From contig JADKCG010000009.1 of assembly GCA_016714745.1 (NCBI GenBank), forward strand, positions 1-64,000: DNA of 64,000 nucleotides, given 5' to 3'. Both the position numbers and the translations under genes were made by a program. This document shows, piece after piece, positions 37,359 to 47,338 of the stretch. Every line of letters starts with the position of its first letter. Within the stretch, counting starts at the first letter, position 1. The notes below the pieces were generated by a model, which worked only from the letters and a program-made list of their open reading frames with translations, was not told the origin of the DNA and ran no database searches. This DNA is from Elusimicrobiota bacterium. Lineage in GTDB: Bacteria; Elusimicrobiota; Elusimicrobia; FEN-1173.

Positions 37359-38465
37359 TCAAACCTCTCTTTTTCGGTAGAAGGGCAAGGGAACGATTTC
37401 CGCCGGGACCGCGCGGCCATGAATTTGGATGGTGAGGGGAGACGCGGTTTCTGTCGCCTTCGGCATAAGGGCGTTGTCCACATACGCCATGCCAATGCCG
37501 ATCCCCAGGGACGGCGAAAAAGTGCCGCTCGTGACCATCCCCACGGGCTTTCCGCCAAAATGGATCTCACACTTTTCCCGGGGAACCCCCCGATCTTTCA
37601 AACGAAACCCGATCAGTCTCTGGCGAGACCCGGCGGCTTTTTCCTTCAGCAAAGCGTCACGACCAATAAACGACGGTTTCGCCAGCTTCACGGCCCAACC
37701 GAGCCCTGATTCGAGGGCCGAATGGTCCTCGTCCAGTTCATGACCGTATAAACGATAACCCATTTCCAAGCGAAGAGTGTCCCGCGCGCCGAGCCCGCAG
37801 TTCACCAGGCCCGCGGATGTTCCTTTTTTCATTAAAAATTCGTAAACGGGGAATAAATGACCAGCGGGGCCGAACAGTTCAAACCCGTCTTCTCCCGTGT
37901 ATCCCGTACGAGCGACCACGATTTCCATGTCCAAGAGCGAAAGGTCGGCCACGCCGTTTTTAGAAAGGAGAAGCGCCTCTTTTGAGAGAAGACCAATCAA
38001 TCCCGGGGCGGCAGGACCCTGCACGGCCAGCGCGGCCGGCTGGGGCTGTTCCATCATTTGTGTTTCCGGCCCCAGTCGCTCGCTCATCCACGCGATATCG
38101 ACCGAAGCGCGCGACGCATTCACGATTACCAAAAACCGTTCTTCCTCAAGACAATAAATGTAGAGGTCATCGATCACATGCCCGTCGTCGCGGCAAAGGA
38201 GTGCATAAAGTCCGCGCTGAACGGGGAGGGTCGAAACGTCATTGGTGACAAGATTTTGCAAAGTCGCCCGAGCCCCCACCCCCGTGACCCAGACTTGGCC
38301 CATATGGGAAATATCAAAGACCCCAGCCCGTTCCCGCACCGCGCGATGTTCGGCCATGACGCTCTCAAACTGGACAGGCATCTCCCACCCAGCGAATTCC
38401 ACCAGGCGCGCACCGGATTGTTTATGAAGAAAGTTAAAAGGCGTTCGTTGTATGGTCAGGGTCAT
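37359..38465 (-). CDS. gcvT: Aminomethyltransferase (glycine cleavage T protein)
   Basis: Transfers the methylene group from aminomethyl-GcvH to tetrahydrofolate, releasing ammonia. Length 368. Typical motifs: PVQFESVMAEHRAVRERAGVFDIS near the N-terminus with the FDISHMG signature, and GYTGEDGFELF in the middle. It starts 15 nt after the lipA stop. No Shine-Dalgarno sequence is obvious, so it may depend on re-initiation. Confidence 0.94.
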   Translation of the reverse strand: MTLTIQRTPFNFLHKQSGARLVEFAGWEMPVQFESVMAEHRAVRERAGVFDISHMGQVWVTGVGARATLQNLVTNDVSTLPVQRGLYALLCRDDGHVIDDLYIYCLEEERFLVIVNASRASVDIAWMSERLGPETQMMEQPQPAALAVQGPAAPGLIGLLSKEALLLSKNGVADLSLLDMEIVVARTGYTGEDGFELFGPAGHLFPVYEFLMKKGTSAGLVNCGLGARDTLRLEMGYRLYGHELDEDHSALESGLGWAVKLAKPSFIGRDALLKEKAAGSRQRLIGFRLKDRGVPREKCEIHFGGKPVGMVTSGTFSPSLGIGIGMAYVDNALMPKATETASPLTIQIHGRAVPAEIVPLPFYRKREV

Positions 38466-38480
38466 GGGCGGGATAAGTAA

Positions 38481-39353
38481 TTATAGCACATCGACTTTCT
38501 CCCCTGAATCCGCATGGTAAGAACTTCTAACCAACGGCCCCACTTGAACTCTTTTAAAAAGCGGTTGGGCGAGGGCGCGAAGGCGCCCAAATTCTTCGAG
38601 GGAATAGAACCGGCTCACGGCAAAGTGGGCGGGTGTCGGAGGGAGATATTGGCCCACCGTGAGCGCACGCACGCCAACGTCCATCAAGTCATGCAACGCC
38701 GTCTCCACTTCGTCCCAAGACTCTCCCAACCCGACCATGAATCCCGATTTTGTCCTCAGTCCCGCCACCGTTGCCTGCCTCAGCACGTCGAGGGAACGGT
38801 CGTAGGTGGCCCGTGCCCGAACCAGGGGAGTGAGTCGACGCACCGTTTCGATATTGTGGTTAAAGATGTCGGGTTTCTCGTCAAAAACGATGTTCAACAA
38901 ATCTTCCCGCCCTTGAAAATCCGGGGTGAGGGTTTCGATACTGATTCCCGGCAGATTCGCGCGAAGAACCCGAACACAGGACGCGAACTGGGTCGCGCCC
39001 TGATCGTCCAAGTCGTCCCGGGCGGGGGACGTAATGACCACGTGTTTCAGTGTGAGTTGACGGACCGCTTCCACAAGTTTTTCGGGTTCGGTGGGATCCA
39101 CAGCCCCCGGCCGGCCCGTGGTCTCGGCGCAAAAGGAACAGCGACGGGTACAAATGGACCCCAATATTTGAAAGGCCAAGGTCCCCCGGGCCCAACAATC
39201 GGTGCGGTTGGGGCAAAGGGCTTCCTCGCACACCGTGGGGAGCGCTGTTCCCTGAAGAACATCCCGGACCCGAAACAGGCGTTCGCCTGTGGGAACGGCC
39301 CCTTTCAGGAAAGCGGGAAGCCGTGGTCGCCAAGCCGGGAGCGTCGCGCTCAT
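38481..39353 (-). CDS. lipA: Lipoyl synthase
   Basis: Radical SAM enzyme that inserts two sulfurs into protein-bound octanoyl groups. The 290-residue protein has both cluster motifs: the auxiliary cluster CEEALCPNRTDC and the radical SAM CTRRCSFC. The C-terminal RSSYHAD matches the family RSSYHA(D/E) motif. The long upstream open frame is rejected because the ATG at 39353 overlaps the lpdA stop (ATGA). Confidence 0.95.
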   Translation of the reverse strand: MSATLPAWRPRLPAFLKGAVPTGERLFRVRDVLQGTALPTVCEEALCPNRTDCWARGTLAFQILGSICTRRCSFCAETTGRPGAVDPTEPEKLVEAVRQLTLKHVVITSPARDDLDDQGATQFASCVRVLRANLPGISIETLTPDFQGREDLLNIVFDEKPDIFNHNIETVRRLTPLVRARATYDRSLDVLRQATVAGLRTKSGFMVGLGESWDEVETALHDLMDVGVRALTVGQYLPPTPAHFAVSRFYSLEEFGRLRALAQPLFKRVQVGPLVRSSYHADSGEKVDVL

Positions 39354-40698
39354 CGGGAGAGCGCCTCCCGGATTCCCTCCGCCAAGGTCGGATGGGCGAA
39401 AATAACTCGGCGCAATTGCTCCACCGTTTGTTTCGCGGACAGCGCCACGGAAAAAATATGGATGAGTTCTGTGGCGTGGGGCCCGATGATTTGCGCGCCC
39501 AGGAGGCGGCCGCTTCCTTTTCCGAAAGGATTTGAAGAAACCCTTCCGTTTCATCAGAGGCCATCGCTTTGGGCGAACCCTGAAAAAAGAACCGCTGGGC
39601 TTTCACTTCAATATCCTTCAAGGAAGCGGAGTGAGTCCATTCCCCCACGCTCGCCACCTCGGGCCAGGTGTAGAGACAGCGCGGAATACCTGTGGGGTCA
39701 TAGACCGGGGTTTGGTCCATCAAATGACCAGCGGCAATCGCCCCTTGAACGCTGGCGGCATGGGCCAGAAGAGACAACCCGTTCACATCGCCGACCGCGT
39801 AGATATGAGCCCGGGATGTTTGCAAGGCATTGTTCACAGCGATACGGCCGCCGTCCCCAAAAACCCCCGCGGCGTCGAGACCCAATTCCCCGGTCACGGG
39901 CCGACGGCCCACACACACCAACACCTCTTCGGCGGTCAAAACGTCGCCGCTCGCAAGAGTGAGCCGCCATCCGCTCGCACTCTTTTCGGCTGTCGCGACG
40001 GTCTGGTCTGTCAAAACCTTCATCCCTCGTTTTTCAAAACTTTTTTGAAGGAGACGGGAGACAGAAGATTCTTCGCCCGGCAGGATCTGCGGCATTTTTT
40101 CGACCACGGACACCTGGGAACCCAATTCATGGAAGAGGCAAGCGAATTCAAGTCCCACCGCCCCACCGCCCACCACCACCAACCGTTTGGGGATGGCCTC
40201 CAACCCCAGAATACGATCGCTGTCTAAAATATCATCCGTCAACCGATCAAAGGGCGGTGGGAAAAAGGGCCGAGACCCCGTCGCGATCACAGCCGCGTCA
40301 AAGGTCAATTCCTCCGTCCCTTCCTGGCCCGTCACATGAAGAGCGTGATCCCCCACAAACCGAGCCTCCCCCCGCATGACCCGAACCCTCAACTGGGCGA
40401 ATCGCTGTTCCAACGCTTTTCGAAAGAGATCCACGAGAGCGCGTTTTTTTTCCTGAAGCTTCGTCCAATCCATGGAAACAGAAGAGCCCCCGGACAAAAA
40501 CGCAGAGGAGCGCGCCTGATGGAAAAGCCGCCCCCCTTCCAATAAAATTTTTGTGGGAATGCACCCCCAATTCAGACAAAGCCCCCCCAGGGCGGCCCGT
40601 TCCACCAGAGTCACTTGGGCCCCCGCCTCCGCCAATTTCTTAGCCGCCGCCTCCCCCCCCGGCCCCGCCCCGATCACAATCACCGATTTAGAGTTCAT
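39350..40698 (-). CDS. lpdA: Dihydrolipoyl dehydrogenase (one frameshift)
   Basis: Flavoprotein re-oxidising dihydrolipoyl-GcvH with NAD. FAD motif VIVIGAGPGGEAAAKKLAEAG, redox disulfide in CLNWGCIPTK (residues ~42-51), NAD motif VVVGGGAVGLEFACLFHELG. Near 39515 the frame shifts: ILSEKE is followed one frame over by GRLLGAQIIGPHA, HIFSVALSAK and VIFAHPTLAEGIREALSR, the standard C-terminus with the HPT motif, ending in the lipA overlap. One missing base, probably in AAAA or GG, explains it. The open frame that continues into lipA is an artefact. Confidence 0.88.
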
Positions 40699-40745
40699 AT
40701 ATTCCAAGTCTATTTTACCTTTGTGAAAAGGGGACGAATGTCCCC

Positions 40746-42612
40746 TCACTCCACGGTCACCGATTTCGCGAGGTTCCGGGGTTGGTCCACGTCACAGCCG
40801 CGGAGGACGGCGATGTGGTAGGCCAACAGTTGGAGCGGCACCACATTGACCGCGGGGGCCATGGATTCGGGGATGTCCGGCATCCAAACGATGTCCGGAG
40901 GTCAAGGCGGTGATGCGCGTGTCGCCCACGGTCGCTAAAGCAATCACGCGCCCGCCACGGGCGGACACTTCTTCCAAGTTGGTCATCACCTTGTCGTACA
41001 CGCGCCCTTGGGTCGCGATGGCGATCACGGGCATATCTTCATCGATCAAGGCGATCGGGCCGTGTTTCAGTTCGCCGGAGGGATAGCCTTCGGCATGGAT
41101 GTAGGAGATTTCTTTTAATTTCAACGCCCCTTCCAGGGCAATGGGATAGTTGAGGTTTCTCCCGAGGAACAGGAAGTTCCGGCTGTGGAAATATTTTTTC
41201 GCGAGGGCGGCCACCCCCGCGTCTGTTTTGAGCGCCTCGCCCACCCAACGGGACAGGTGAAGGAGATTGCGCATAATATTTTCCACGTCGGGCCGAGGGA
41301 GCGTGCCGCGCAATAATGCGCCGTAGAGCGCCAAGACGTACAGGACCGCCAGTTGGGCCGTGAACGCTTTCGTGCTGGCCACGCCAATTTCGGGACCGCA
41401 ATGGGTCAAGATTTTTCCGTGGCATTCCCGGTAAAGGGTGGACCCCACGGAATTGCAAATGGCGAGCGTGGTGGCGCCCTTTCCTTTCGCGTGCCGAACC
41501 GCGGCGATGGTGTCCGCCGTTTCGCCCGATTGGGAAATCGCCACCAACAAATCTTCGGGACCGATCAGGGGATTCCGATACCGGAACTCCGAGGCAATCT
41601 CCACATCGCAGGGCGCTTGAACCCAGGACTCAAAAAGGTAGCGGGCCATGAGCCCCGCGTGGTATGACGTTCCGCAAGCCACAATGGTCATCTTCCGAAA
41701 TTTCTTAATTTGTTCTTCGGAAAGTTTGAGTGTGTCCAGGTGTACTTTTAATTCGTTGATGTCCAACCGTCCCCGCAGGGTATCCTCCAGGGACCGAGGT
41801 TGTTCGAAGATTTCTTTCAGCATGAAATGGCGGTATCCCGCCTTTTCGGCCTGAAGCGCGTCCCAGGGGAGGTAAGTCGTTTTGCGTTCGATGGGCTGGC
41901 CCGTCTCGATGCTAAAAAGCAAAACCTTCTCCCGTGACAAAACCGCCAAGTCTCCGTCTTGCAAGAAAATGGCGTTCCGCGTGCGGGAGAGGATCGCGGG
42001 TGCGTCGGAAGCGAGAAAAAATTCGTTTTCCCCAACCCCCACCAAAAGCGGACATTCCCGCCGAGCCCCGATCACCACCTCCGGACAGTCCGCCGACACA
42101 ATGCCCAAGGCATAGGTCCCTTTAATTTCAGAAAGCGCCTCGCGGACCGCCTCCACAAAAAGAGGGGGAGACAACGGAACCGGGGCCTGACGTCGACGGG
42201 CAATGGCTTCGCCCACCAAATGGGCCACGACCTCGGTGTCCGTTTGAGATTCGAATTTGACGCCCCGAGCCTGAAGCCCCGCTTTGAGCGCCATATAGTT
42301 TTCAATGATCCCATTGTGCACGACGACCACCCGGCCGGTCGCGTCCCGATGGGGGTGCGCGTTTTCTTCCGACGGTCGGCCATGGGTGGCCCAGCGGGTA
42401 TGCCCCACGCCCGCATGGCCCGTGAGAGGATGTTTCTTAAGATGGGCTTCCAGGTTGGCCAGTTTCCCCACGCTTCGACGGATTTCCAGCGTATTGCCGT
42501 TTAAGACCACCATCCCGGCCGAATCATACCCACGGTATTCCAAACGGCGCAGACCGTCCAACAAGACCTCCGACGCCTCTTCTTTCCCAATGTACCCAAC
42601 GATTCCGCACAT
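40746..42612 (-). CDS. glmS: Glutamine-fructose-6-phosphate aminotransferase (frameshift near 3' end)
   Basis: First enzyme of UDP-GlcNAc synthesis. N-terminal glutaminase with Cys2 in MCGIVGY; two SIS sugar-isomerase domains (VACGTSYHAG, ISQSGETADTIAAVR, STKAFTAQLAVLY). Near 40900 a base is missing: ALTS continues in the next frame as DIVWMPDIPE, VVPLQLLAYHIAV and ends NLAKSVTVE, the invariant C-terminus, with stop at 40746-40748. pdxJ ends 2 nt before the ATG, so no glmS ribozyme or leader can precede it here. Confidence 0.9.
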
Positions 42613-42614
42613 GG

Positions 42615-43337
42615 TTAGGACCCTCCCCCTGAAACGAGCGTTTTCATTTCTCGCACCGCCGGCTCAAGACCGACAAAAAGCGCCCGGGCAATAATCGCAA
42701 ATCCTATGTTGAGCTCGTTTATTCCCTCGAGCCGGGCAATGGGCCCGACGTTTTCATAGTCCAACCCATGGCCCGCGTTCACCAAGAGGCCAAACCGCCG
42801 GGCCAGCGCACTGGCGTCCACAATTTTTTTTAACTCCATCGCGCGAACCTCCCCAGAAGCCTCGGCGAACGCCCCGGTATGAAATTCCACCATATCCACG
42901 CCCGCGTCTTTCGCGGCCGAGACCTGATTGAGATCCGCGTCGATAAAAAGACTGACCTTGATTCCCTTGGCCGAAATTTTCTGAAACGCCCCGCGCACGC
43001 GGGAGATCTGCCCCATGACATCCAGCCCGCCTTCCGTCGTTAACTCCTGTCGTTTTTCCGGTACCAAACACACACTGTGGGGATGGGTGACCCGCGCGAT
43101 GCGAACCATTTCTTCGGTCGCGGCCATCTCAAGGTTCAACCGAAGCCCAGTCTCTTTGGACAGGCGCGAGAGGTCCATGTCCTGGATATGGCGACGGTCT
43201 TCCCGGAGATGAACGGTGATGGAATCGGCCCCGGCCTTTAACGCCACACGCGCCGCGAACAGGACGTCCGGCACCTTCGCTCGACGCGCTTGTCGGACGG
43301 TCGCCACATGATCGATGTTGACCCCCAGGAGTGCCAC
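42615..43337 (-). CDS. pdxJ: Pyridoxine 5'-phosphate synthase
   Basis: Forms pyridoxine 5'-phosphate from deoxyxylulose phosphate and aminoacetone phosphate in the DXP-dependent B6 route. A TIM barrel of 240 residues with N-terminal LGVNIDHVATVRQAR, HLREDRRHIQD, FIDADLNQV and AGHGLDYENV. An ATG 15 codons upstream exists within glmM; I choose GTG at 43337, 4 nt after the glmM stop, because it gives the family N-terminus. PLP serves the many PLP enzymes here (gcvP, hemL, dapL, lysA). Confidence 0.92.
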   Translation of the reverse strand: MALLGVNIDHVATVRQARRAKVPDVLFAARVALKAGADSITVHLREDRRHIQDMDLSRLSKETGLRLNLEMAATEEMVRIARVTHPHSVCLVPEKRQELTTEGGLDVMGQISRVRGAFQKISAKGIKVSLFIDADLNQVSAAKDAGVDMVEFHTGAFAEASGEVRAMELKKIVDASALARRFGLLVNAGHGLDYENVGPIARLEGINELNIGFAIIARALFVGLEPAVREMKTLVSGGGS

Positions 43338-43341
43338 CGAA

Positions 43342-44679
43342 TTATCCCCGCCCCTGAACAACGCGGGCCAAGGATTCGGCATGGGCTTGGATCACGGACC
43401 GGTCCGGGCCTTCCACCATAATACGGAGGAGCGGTTCTGTTCCGGAATATCGAACCAATGTACGGCCCGTGTCGCCCAGGGCCGCGTTCACTTCCGCGAG
43501 GGTTTTGTTGAAATGGGGGATTTTATCCAAAGGACGCCGTTCTTGCACAGGGACATTGAGCAACACCTGAGGGTAATGGACAGCCAGGGACGTCAACGAA
43601 GAAAATCGTTGGCCGGTTTCCACCAAGAGCGCGGATACTTGCAAGGCGGTCAAGAGACCGTCCCCCGTCGGAAGAAAATCCCGAAAGATCACGTGCCCGG
43701 ACGGTTCTCCGCCCAACGCCGCACCGGTTTTTTTCATGCCGTGCCACACATTTTTGTCCCCCACCGCGGTCACTTCGGTGCGAAATCCCAAAGCGTCAAG
43801 GGCCCGCAGAAGGCCAAGATTGCTCATCACAGTGACAACCACGGTGCCCTGGGTCAAACGTCCTCGGACGCTCAAATAGCGAGCCGCCGCCAGAACCACC
43901 GCATCCCCGTCGCGGGCATGGCCGGCTTCATCTACGAAAATGGCCCTGTCTCCGTCGCCATCGAACGCCACCCCCAGCCTCGCCCCCGTGCGACGAACAA
44001 CGCGGGACAACGCCTCTGGGTGGAGCGCGCCGCACCCATCGTTGATGTTCCGTCCGTTCGGCGACGCGGAGAGAACAGTCACCTTTGCCCCCAATCGCCG
44101 GAAGAGAGCGGGCGCCACGCCACTCGTCGCGCCATGGGCACAATCAAGCACAAGCGGGATTCCGCGGAGAGTCACCCCCGCGGGCCAGGCGTTCATTAAA
44201 AATTGAAGGTAGCGTTCCCGCGCTTTTGGAAACCGCTTGATTCGCGCGCGGAAAGTGGGCAAGGGATCCTGAGAAAGAGCGCGACGTTCAATCTCGTCTT
44301 CCCACGCGTCGTCTAATTTTTCGCCCTTGGACCCAAAAAGTTTCACTCCGTTGTGCGCGGCCGGGTTGTGAGAAGCCGAGATGACCGCGCCCGCGGCCAC
44401 GTCCAGCGACGGAAGGAGCGCGGCCACGGCCGGCGTGGGCAAGACCCCGCCGTCCAAAACCCCAAACCCCGCCGCGCCCAACCCCTCCGCCAAGGCGCGA
44501 TGCAAAACGGGCCCGGACGCCCGCGTGTCGCGGACCACAAAAACCGTTCGCGCCCGGCCGGGTTCGCGTTTTGCCAACACGCTTCCCGTGGCCCATCCCA
44601 GCCGACGCACAAATTCGGTGGTCAGGGGGTAGCGCCCCGCGAGCCCCCGCACGCCATCGGTACCGAAGAGTTTACCCAC
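43342..44679 (-). CDS. glmM: Phosphoglucosamine mutase
   Basis: Converts glucosamine-6-phosphate to glucosamine-1-phosphate for peptidoglycan and LPS. Length 445. It starts (GTG) MGKLFGTDGVRGLAG, has the phosphoserine loop ISASHNPA (residues ~101-108), metal loop DGDGDR, sugar loop GGEPSGH and phosphate-binding RYSGTEP. The start overlaps the small CdaR-like ORF by 8 nt. The order cdaA-cdaR-glmM is widely conserved. Confidence 0.95.
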   Translation of the reverse strand: MGKLFGTDGVRGLAGRYPLTTEFVRRLGWATGSVLAKREPGRARTVFVVRDTRASGPVLHRALAEGLGAAGFGVLDGGVLPTPAVAALLPSLDVAAGAVISASHNPAAHNGVKLFGSKGEKLDDAWEDEIERRALSQDPLPTFRARIKRFPKARERYLQFLMNAWPAGVTLRGIPLVLDCAHGATSGVAPALFRRLGAKVTVLSASPNGRNINDGCGALHPEALSRVVRRTGARLGVAFDGDGDRAIFVDEAGHARDGDAVVLAAARYLSVRGRLTQGTVVVTVMSNLGLLRALDALGFRTEVTAVGDKNVWHGMKKTGAALGGEPSGHVIFRDFLPTGDGLLTALQVSALLVETGQRFSSLTSLAVHYPQVLLNVPVQERRPLDKIPHFNKTLAEVNAALGDTGRTLVRYSGTEPLLRIMVEGPDRSVIQAHAESLARVVQGRG

Positions 44680-44809
44680 GATGACGGGTTTCCGACGGAG
44701 AATAAGCAGGGGCCGACACCGATTGACTCATTCGCAACGTCAGCCACAAAAGCACAGCCAACAGGATCGCCATCATTTTGATCTCCCAATTCTCTTTCCA
44801 ACGGTTCAC
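44672..44809 (-). CDS. Mini CdaR-like (YbbR) membrane stub
   Basis: A 45-residue ORF with a GTG start overlapping the cdaA stop (GTGA) and its end overlapping glmM. It reads VNRWKENWEIKMMAILLAVL followed by LWLTLRM: the N-terminal anchor helix typical of YbbR/CdaR proteins (N-W-x-L-K-hhS-hhhA-hhhW pattern), but without any YbbR repeat domain. CdaR normally regulates CdaA from outside the membrane. Position, coupling and sequence all point to a reduced CdaR that keeps only the membrane anchor. A frameshift hiding a longer protein is unlikely because the gene is boxed in by its neighbours. Confidence 0.65.
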   Translation of the reverse strand: MNRWKENWEIKMMAILLAVLLWLTLRMSQSVSAPAYSPSETRHRG

Positions 44810-45615
44810 AGATCGGTCTCCCGGGAACGGCGGTGAAGGTGCCCCTTTTCTCCCAACGATTTATAGAGTTTTCGGAGCCTGTCTTGAAGATCATCCAACC
44901 GGACGTTGCGCTCGATTTGACCATGGCGGACCAGAGAAACCGTTCCGGTTTCCTCACTCAACACGATCACGACGGCATCCGAAATTTCACTTAACCCCAA
45001 GGCCGCGCGATGGCGTGTCCCCATCACCCGGGAGAGTTCCGGGTTGTTAGAGAGCGGCAAAACGCACCCGGCCGCCACCAAACGGTCTTCCCGAAGAATG
45101 GCCGCTCCGTCGTGAAGAATCGTGTGCGGAAAAAAGATGGTCGACAGAAGCTCGCTGGTGACTTTGCCGTTAATGGTTGTTCCGGTACTGATAAAATTTC
45201 GCAGGCCGGTTTCTTGCTCCAGAACAATCAACATCCCCACCCGCCCCGCCACCCCCTCTCTTAAAGCGGCCATAATTTCATCAATAAAACTGATTTCTTG
45301 CGGGATAAACATCCGGCTCAACCGGTGGCTCCCCAATTGGGCCAAAAGTGCCCGAAGTTCCGGTTGAAACACAACGGCAAGAACCACCACCCCAGCGCGC
45401 CAAAAGGTCCGAAGCACCCAACCCAGGGTGGGGAGATGAAAAATTTGATCCGCCAAAAACGTCCCCAGGGCTAATATCACAAGCCCCCGAAGCACTTGAA
45501 CCGCCCGCGTTCCCTGAAAGAGTAGGAGTATGCGGTAAATGAGGAATGCCACCAGCGCCACATCCACAACGTGGAGGAAGGGGCTTTGCCAGAGGCGATG
45601 AAAGAACAGGGTCAT
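44806..45615 (-). CDS. cdaA: Diadenylate cyclase (c-di-AMP synthase), membrane type
   Basis: Makes c-di-AMP from two ATP. Length 269: three N-terminal transmembrane helices (residues ~15-80), a short coiled segment, then the DAC domain with active-site motifs DGAAILRED and GTRHRAALGLSE. c-di-AMP usually controls potassium, osmotic and cell-wall balance. The stop overlaps the mini-cdaR start and its ATG overlaps the panC stop. The glmM neighbour is a known physical partner of CdaA in Firmicutes. Confidence 0.94.
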   Translation of the reverse strand: MTLFFHRLWQSPFLHVVDVALVAFLIYRILLLFQGTRAVQVLRGLVILALGTFLADQIFHLPTLGWVLRTFWRAGVVVLAVVFQPELRALLAQLGSHRLSRMFIPQEISFIDEIMAALREGVAGRVGMLIVLEQETGLRNFISTGTTINGKVTSELLSTIFFPHTILHDGAAILREDRLVAAGCVLPLSNNPELSRVMGTRHRAALGLSEISDAVVIVLSEETGTVSLVRHGQIERNVRLDDLQDRLRKLYKSLGEKGHLHRRSRETDL

Positions 45616-46457
45616 AGGGCCCCTCTTACAAGCAGGTTGTCGATCAATCGCGTTCGGCCAACATACACCGCGGCGGCCAGCAGAAAGGGCCCCGTTTTCT
45701 TTGGAACGGAAAGTGTTTTGGGATCCAGTATTTCTAAGTATTGTATCCGAGCCCCGGGGACCTGACGCAATTCGTTCCGCGCCGCCCGTTGGGCTTCCCG
45801 AACGTTCCGTCGAGATTTTAACACTTGGCCCGCCGTCCGTAAAGCGCGGCGCAACCGCGGCGCCGCCGCCCGCTCGTCCGGCGATAAATACGCGTTTCGG
45901 CTGGAAAGAGCCAGCCCCGACGGGTCCCTCACGGTAGGACAGGGCACGATCTTCACAGGCACATTCAAATCGTTCACCATCTGCTCAATGACGCGAAGTT
46001 GCTGGAAATCCTTTTTCCCAAAATAGGCGCGATCCGGCTGGACCATGTTGAACAGTTTTAACACCACGGTGGCCACGCCCCGGAAATGGCCTGGGCGAAA
46101 CGGGCCACACAGGGGCCCAGCGAGTTTCTCCACCGTCACCCACGTTTGGTGATCCGTTGAATAGAGCGCTGAAGGCTTCGGGGCAAAGAGGACGGACACT
46201 CCTTCCCGTCGACAAAGAGCGGCGTCGCGGACGAAGGGACGCGGGTATCGGGAAAAATCTTCCCCCGGCCCAAACTGGACAGGGTTTACAAAAATTGAAA
46301 CAACCACTTCGTCATTTTCCCGCCGAGCCCGACGGATTAAGGACGCGTGCCCTTCATGCAAAGCGCCCATGGTCGGCACCAGGCCCACACGACGCTCGGC
46401 CCGGCGCCAGCCCAAGACCGTTTGACGGACGGAGCCCATGCTGTGAATTATTTTCAT
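45612..46457 (-). CDS. panC: Pantothenate synthetase
   Basis: Joins pantoate and beta-alanine with ATP. The 281-residue protein has the nucleotide-binding HIGH-like motif PTMGALHEGHASLI, FVNPVQFGPGEDFSRYPR, FGKKDFQQLRVI and the KMSKS-like region VRDPSGLALSSRNAYLS. It overlaps its neighbours on both sides by 4 nt. panB is one gene away; panD and panE are not in the window. Confidence 0.95.
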   Translation of the reverse strand: MKIIHSMGSVRQTVLGWRRAERRVGLVPTMGALHEGHASLIRRARRENDEVVVSIFVNPVQFGPGEDFSRYPRPFVRDAALCRREGVSVLFAPKPSALYSTDHQTWVTVEKLAGPLCGPFRPGHFRGVATVVLKLFNMVQPDRAYFGKKDFQQLRVIEQMVNDLNVPVKIVPCPTVRDPSGLALSSRNAYLSPDERAAAPRLRRALRTAGQVLKSRRNVREAQRAARNELRQVPGARIQYLEILDPKTLSVPKKTGPFLLAAAVYVGRTRLIDNLLVRGAL

Positions 46458-47338
46458 CGAAGCGTCCGATGGAAAGCGTTATTGAAAAAGCCAAGAACCT
46501 TGTCTTGATAGTGACGTCCCCCCACCTCCGCCAATTCCCCGTGGCCCGCGCCGGGCACGGTCCAAAGAGTTTTGGGTTCCCCGGCACGATCGAAAAGCCG
46601 CTGACCTTCTATCGGAGGAGTGCGAACATCTCTCTCCCCCTGCAAAAGGAACAGCGGCCGCGGGGCGATGCGATGGACCATTTTAAGCGGGGCGTAGTCG
46701 TTGGGATCAAACCCCAGTCGGCGCCGAACAAACCAAAGAGTGAGCCGCGAAAAAAAACGCGGGGCGTGATAAAAAAATTTTCCATGGCGGGTCACCGCGC
46801 CGTTGAATTCGCTGAAGGGACTTTCCGCGGCGATCGCGTCCACCCGAGGGTCGTGAGCGGCCACCCACAAACCGATCGACCCGCCCAGGGACTGGCCGTA
46901 CAACCCGATCCTCGCCGATTCCGCCGGGTGGACCGCACGAAGGTGCCGGAGCGCGGCTTCCAAATCGCTGATTTCATCCCGGGACAAGGACGCCCGCCCG
47001 GCGCCGCTTTCCCCATGGTTCCGGAAATCAAAATAAAAGAGTGAATAATCTCCCCGGGATCGCAAGAAATGAGTGCGCTCGATCATATGGGACCGGTTCC
47101 CCCCCCAGCCGTGACAAATCACCACACTCGTGTCCGACGGTGAGGAGGAAGGCAAAAACCATCCTCGGAGAGACACCCCGTCCGTTGTCAAAAAATTCTC
47201 TTCCGTGTAGGTCAGCCCAAAGGTCCGCGGCGTCGACGTCAGCGGACCCCGCGCGCCCGTGAGCACAAGGTTCGATGATCGCCATGCCAAATAGGTCACG
47301 CCCCCCACAACAAAGAAAAGAATCAGGAAAAGGAACAT
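46454..47338 (-). CDS. Alpha/beta hydrolase with N-terminal membrane anchor
   Basis: A 294-residue serine hydrolase. Residues 1-20 form a hydrophobic anchor (MFLFLILFFVVGGVTYLAW). Oxyanion region VVICHGWGGNRSHM, nucleophile Ser in LYGQSLGGSIG, Asp in LLQGERDVRTP and His in VPGAGHGEL complete the triad. It resembles the YqkD/BEM46-like group. The ATG shares one base with the panB stop (TGATG), which fixes the start despite a longer open frame. Substrate unknown; it sits between panB and panC without an obvious link. Confidence 0.8.
   Translation of the reverse strand: MFLFLILFFVVGGVTYLAWRSSNLVLTGARGPLTSTPRTFGLTYTEENFLTTDGVSLRGWFLPSSSPSDTSVVICHGWGGNRSHMIERTHFLRSRGDYSLFYFDFRNHGESGAGRASLSRDEISDLEAALRHLRAVHPAESARIGLYGQSLGGSIGLWVAAHDPRVDAIAAESPFSEFNGAVTRHGKFFYHAPRFFSRLTLWFVRRRLGFDPNDYAPLKMVHRIAPRPLFLLQGERDVRTPPIEGQRLFDRAGEPKTLWTVPGAGHGELAEVGGRHYQDKVLGFFNNAFHRTLR

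Noticed and set aside
38465..38481. Glycine riboswitch upstream of gcvT
   Set aside because: Only 15 nt separate lipA from gcvT, and only about 47 nt precede lpdA; there is no room for the aptamer.
38514..39962. 482-codon plus-strand open frame
   Set aside because: Antisense to lipA and lpdA, which carry conserved motifs on the other strand; a codon-bias shadow.
42612..42700. glmS ribozyme upstream of glmS
   Set aside because: pdxJ ends 2 nt before the glmS start, leaving no non-coding leader.
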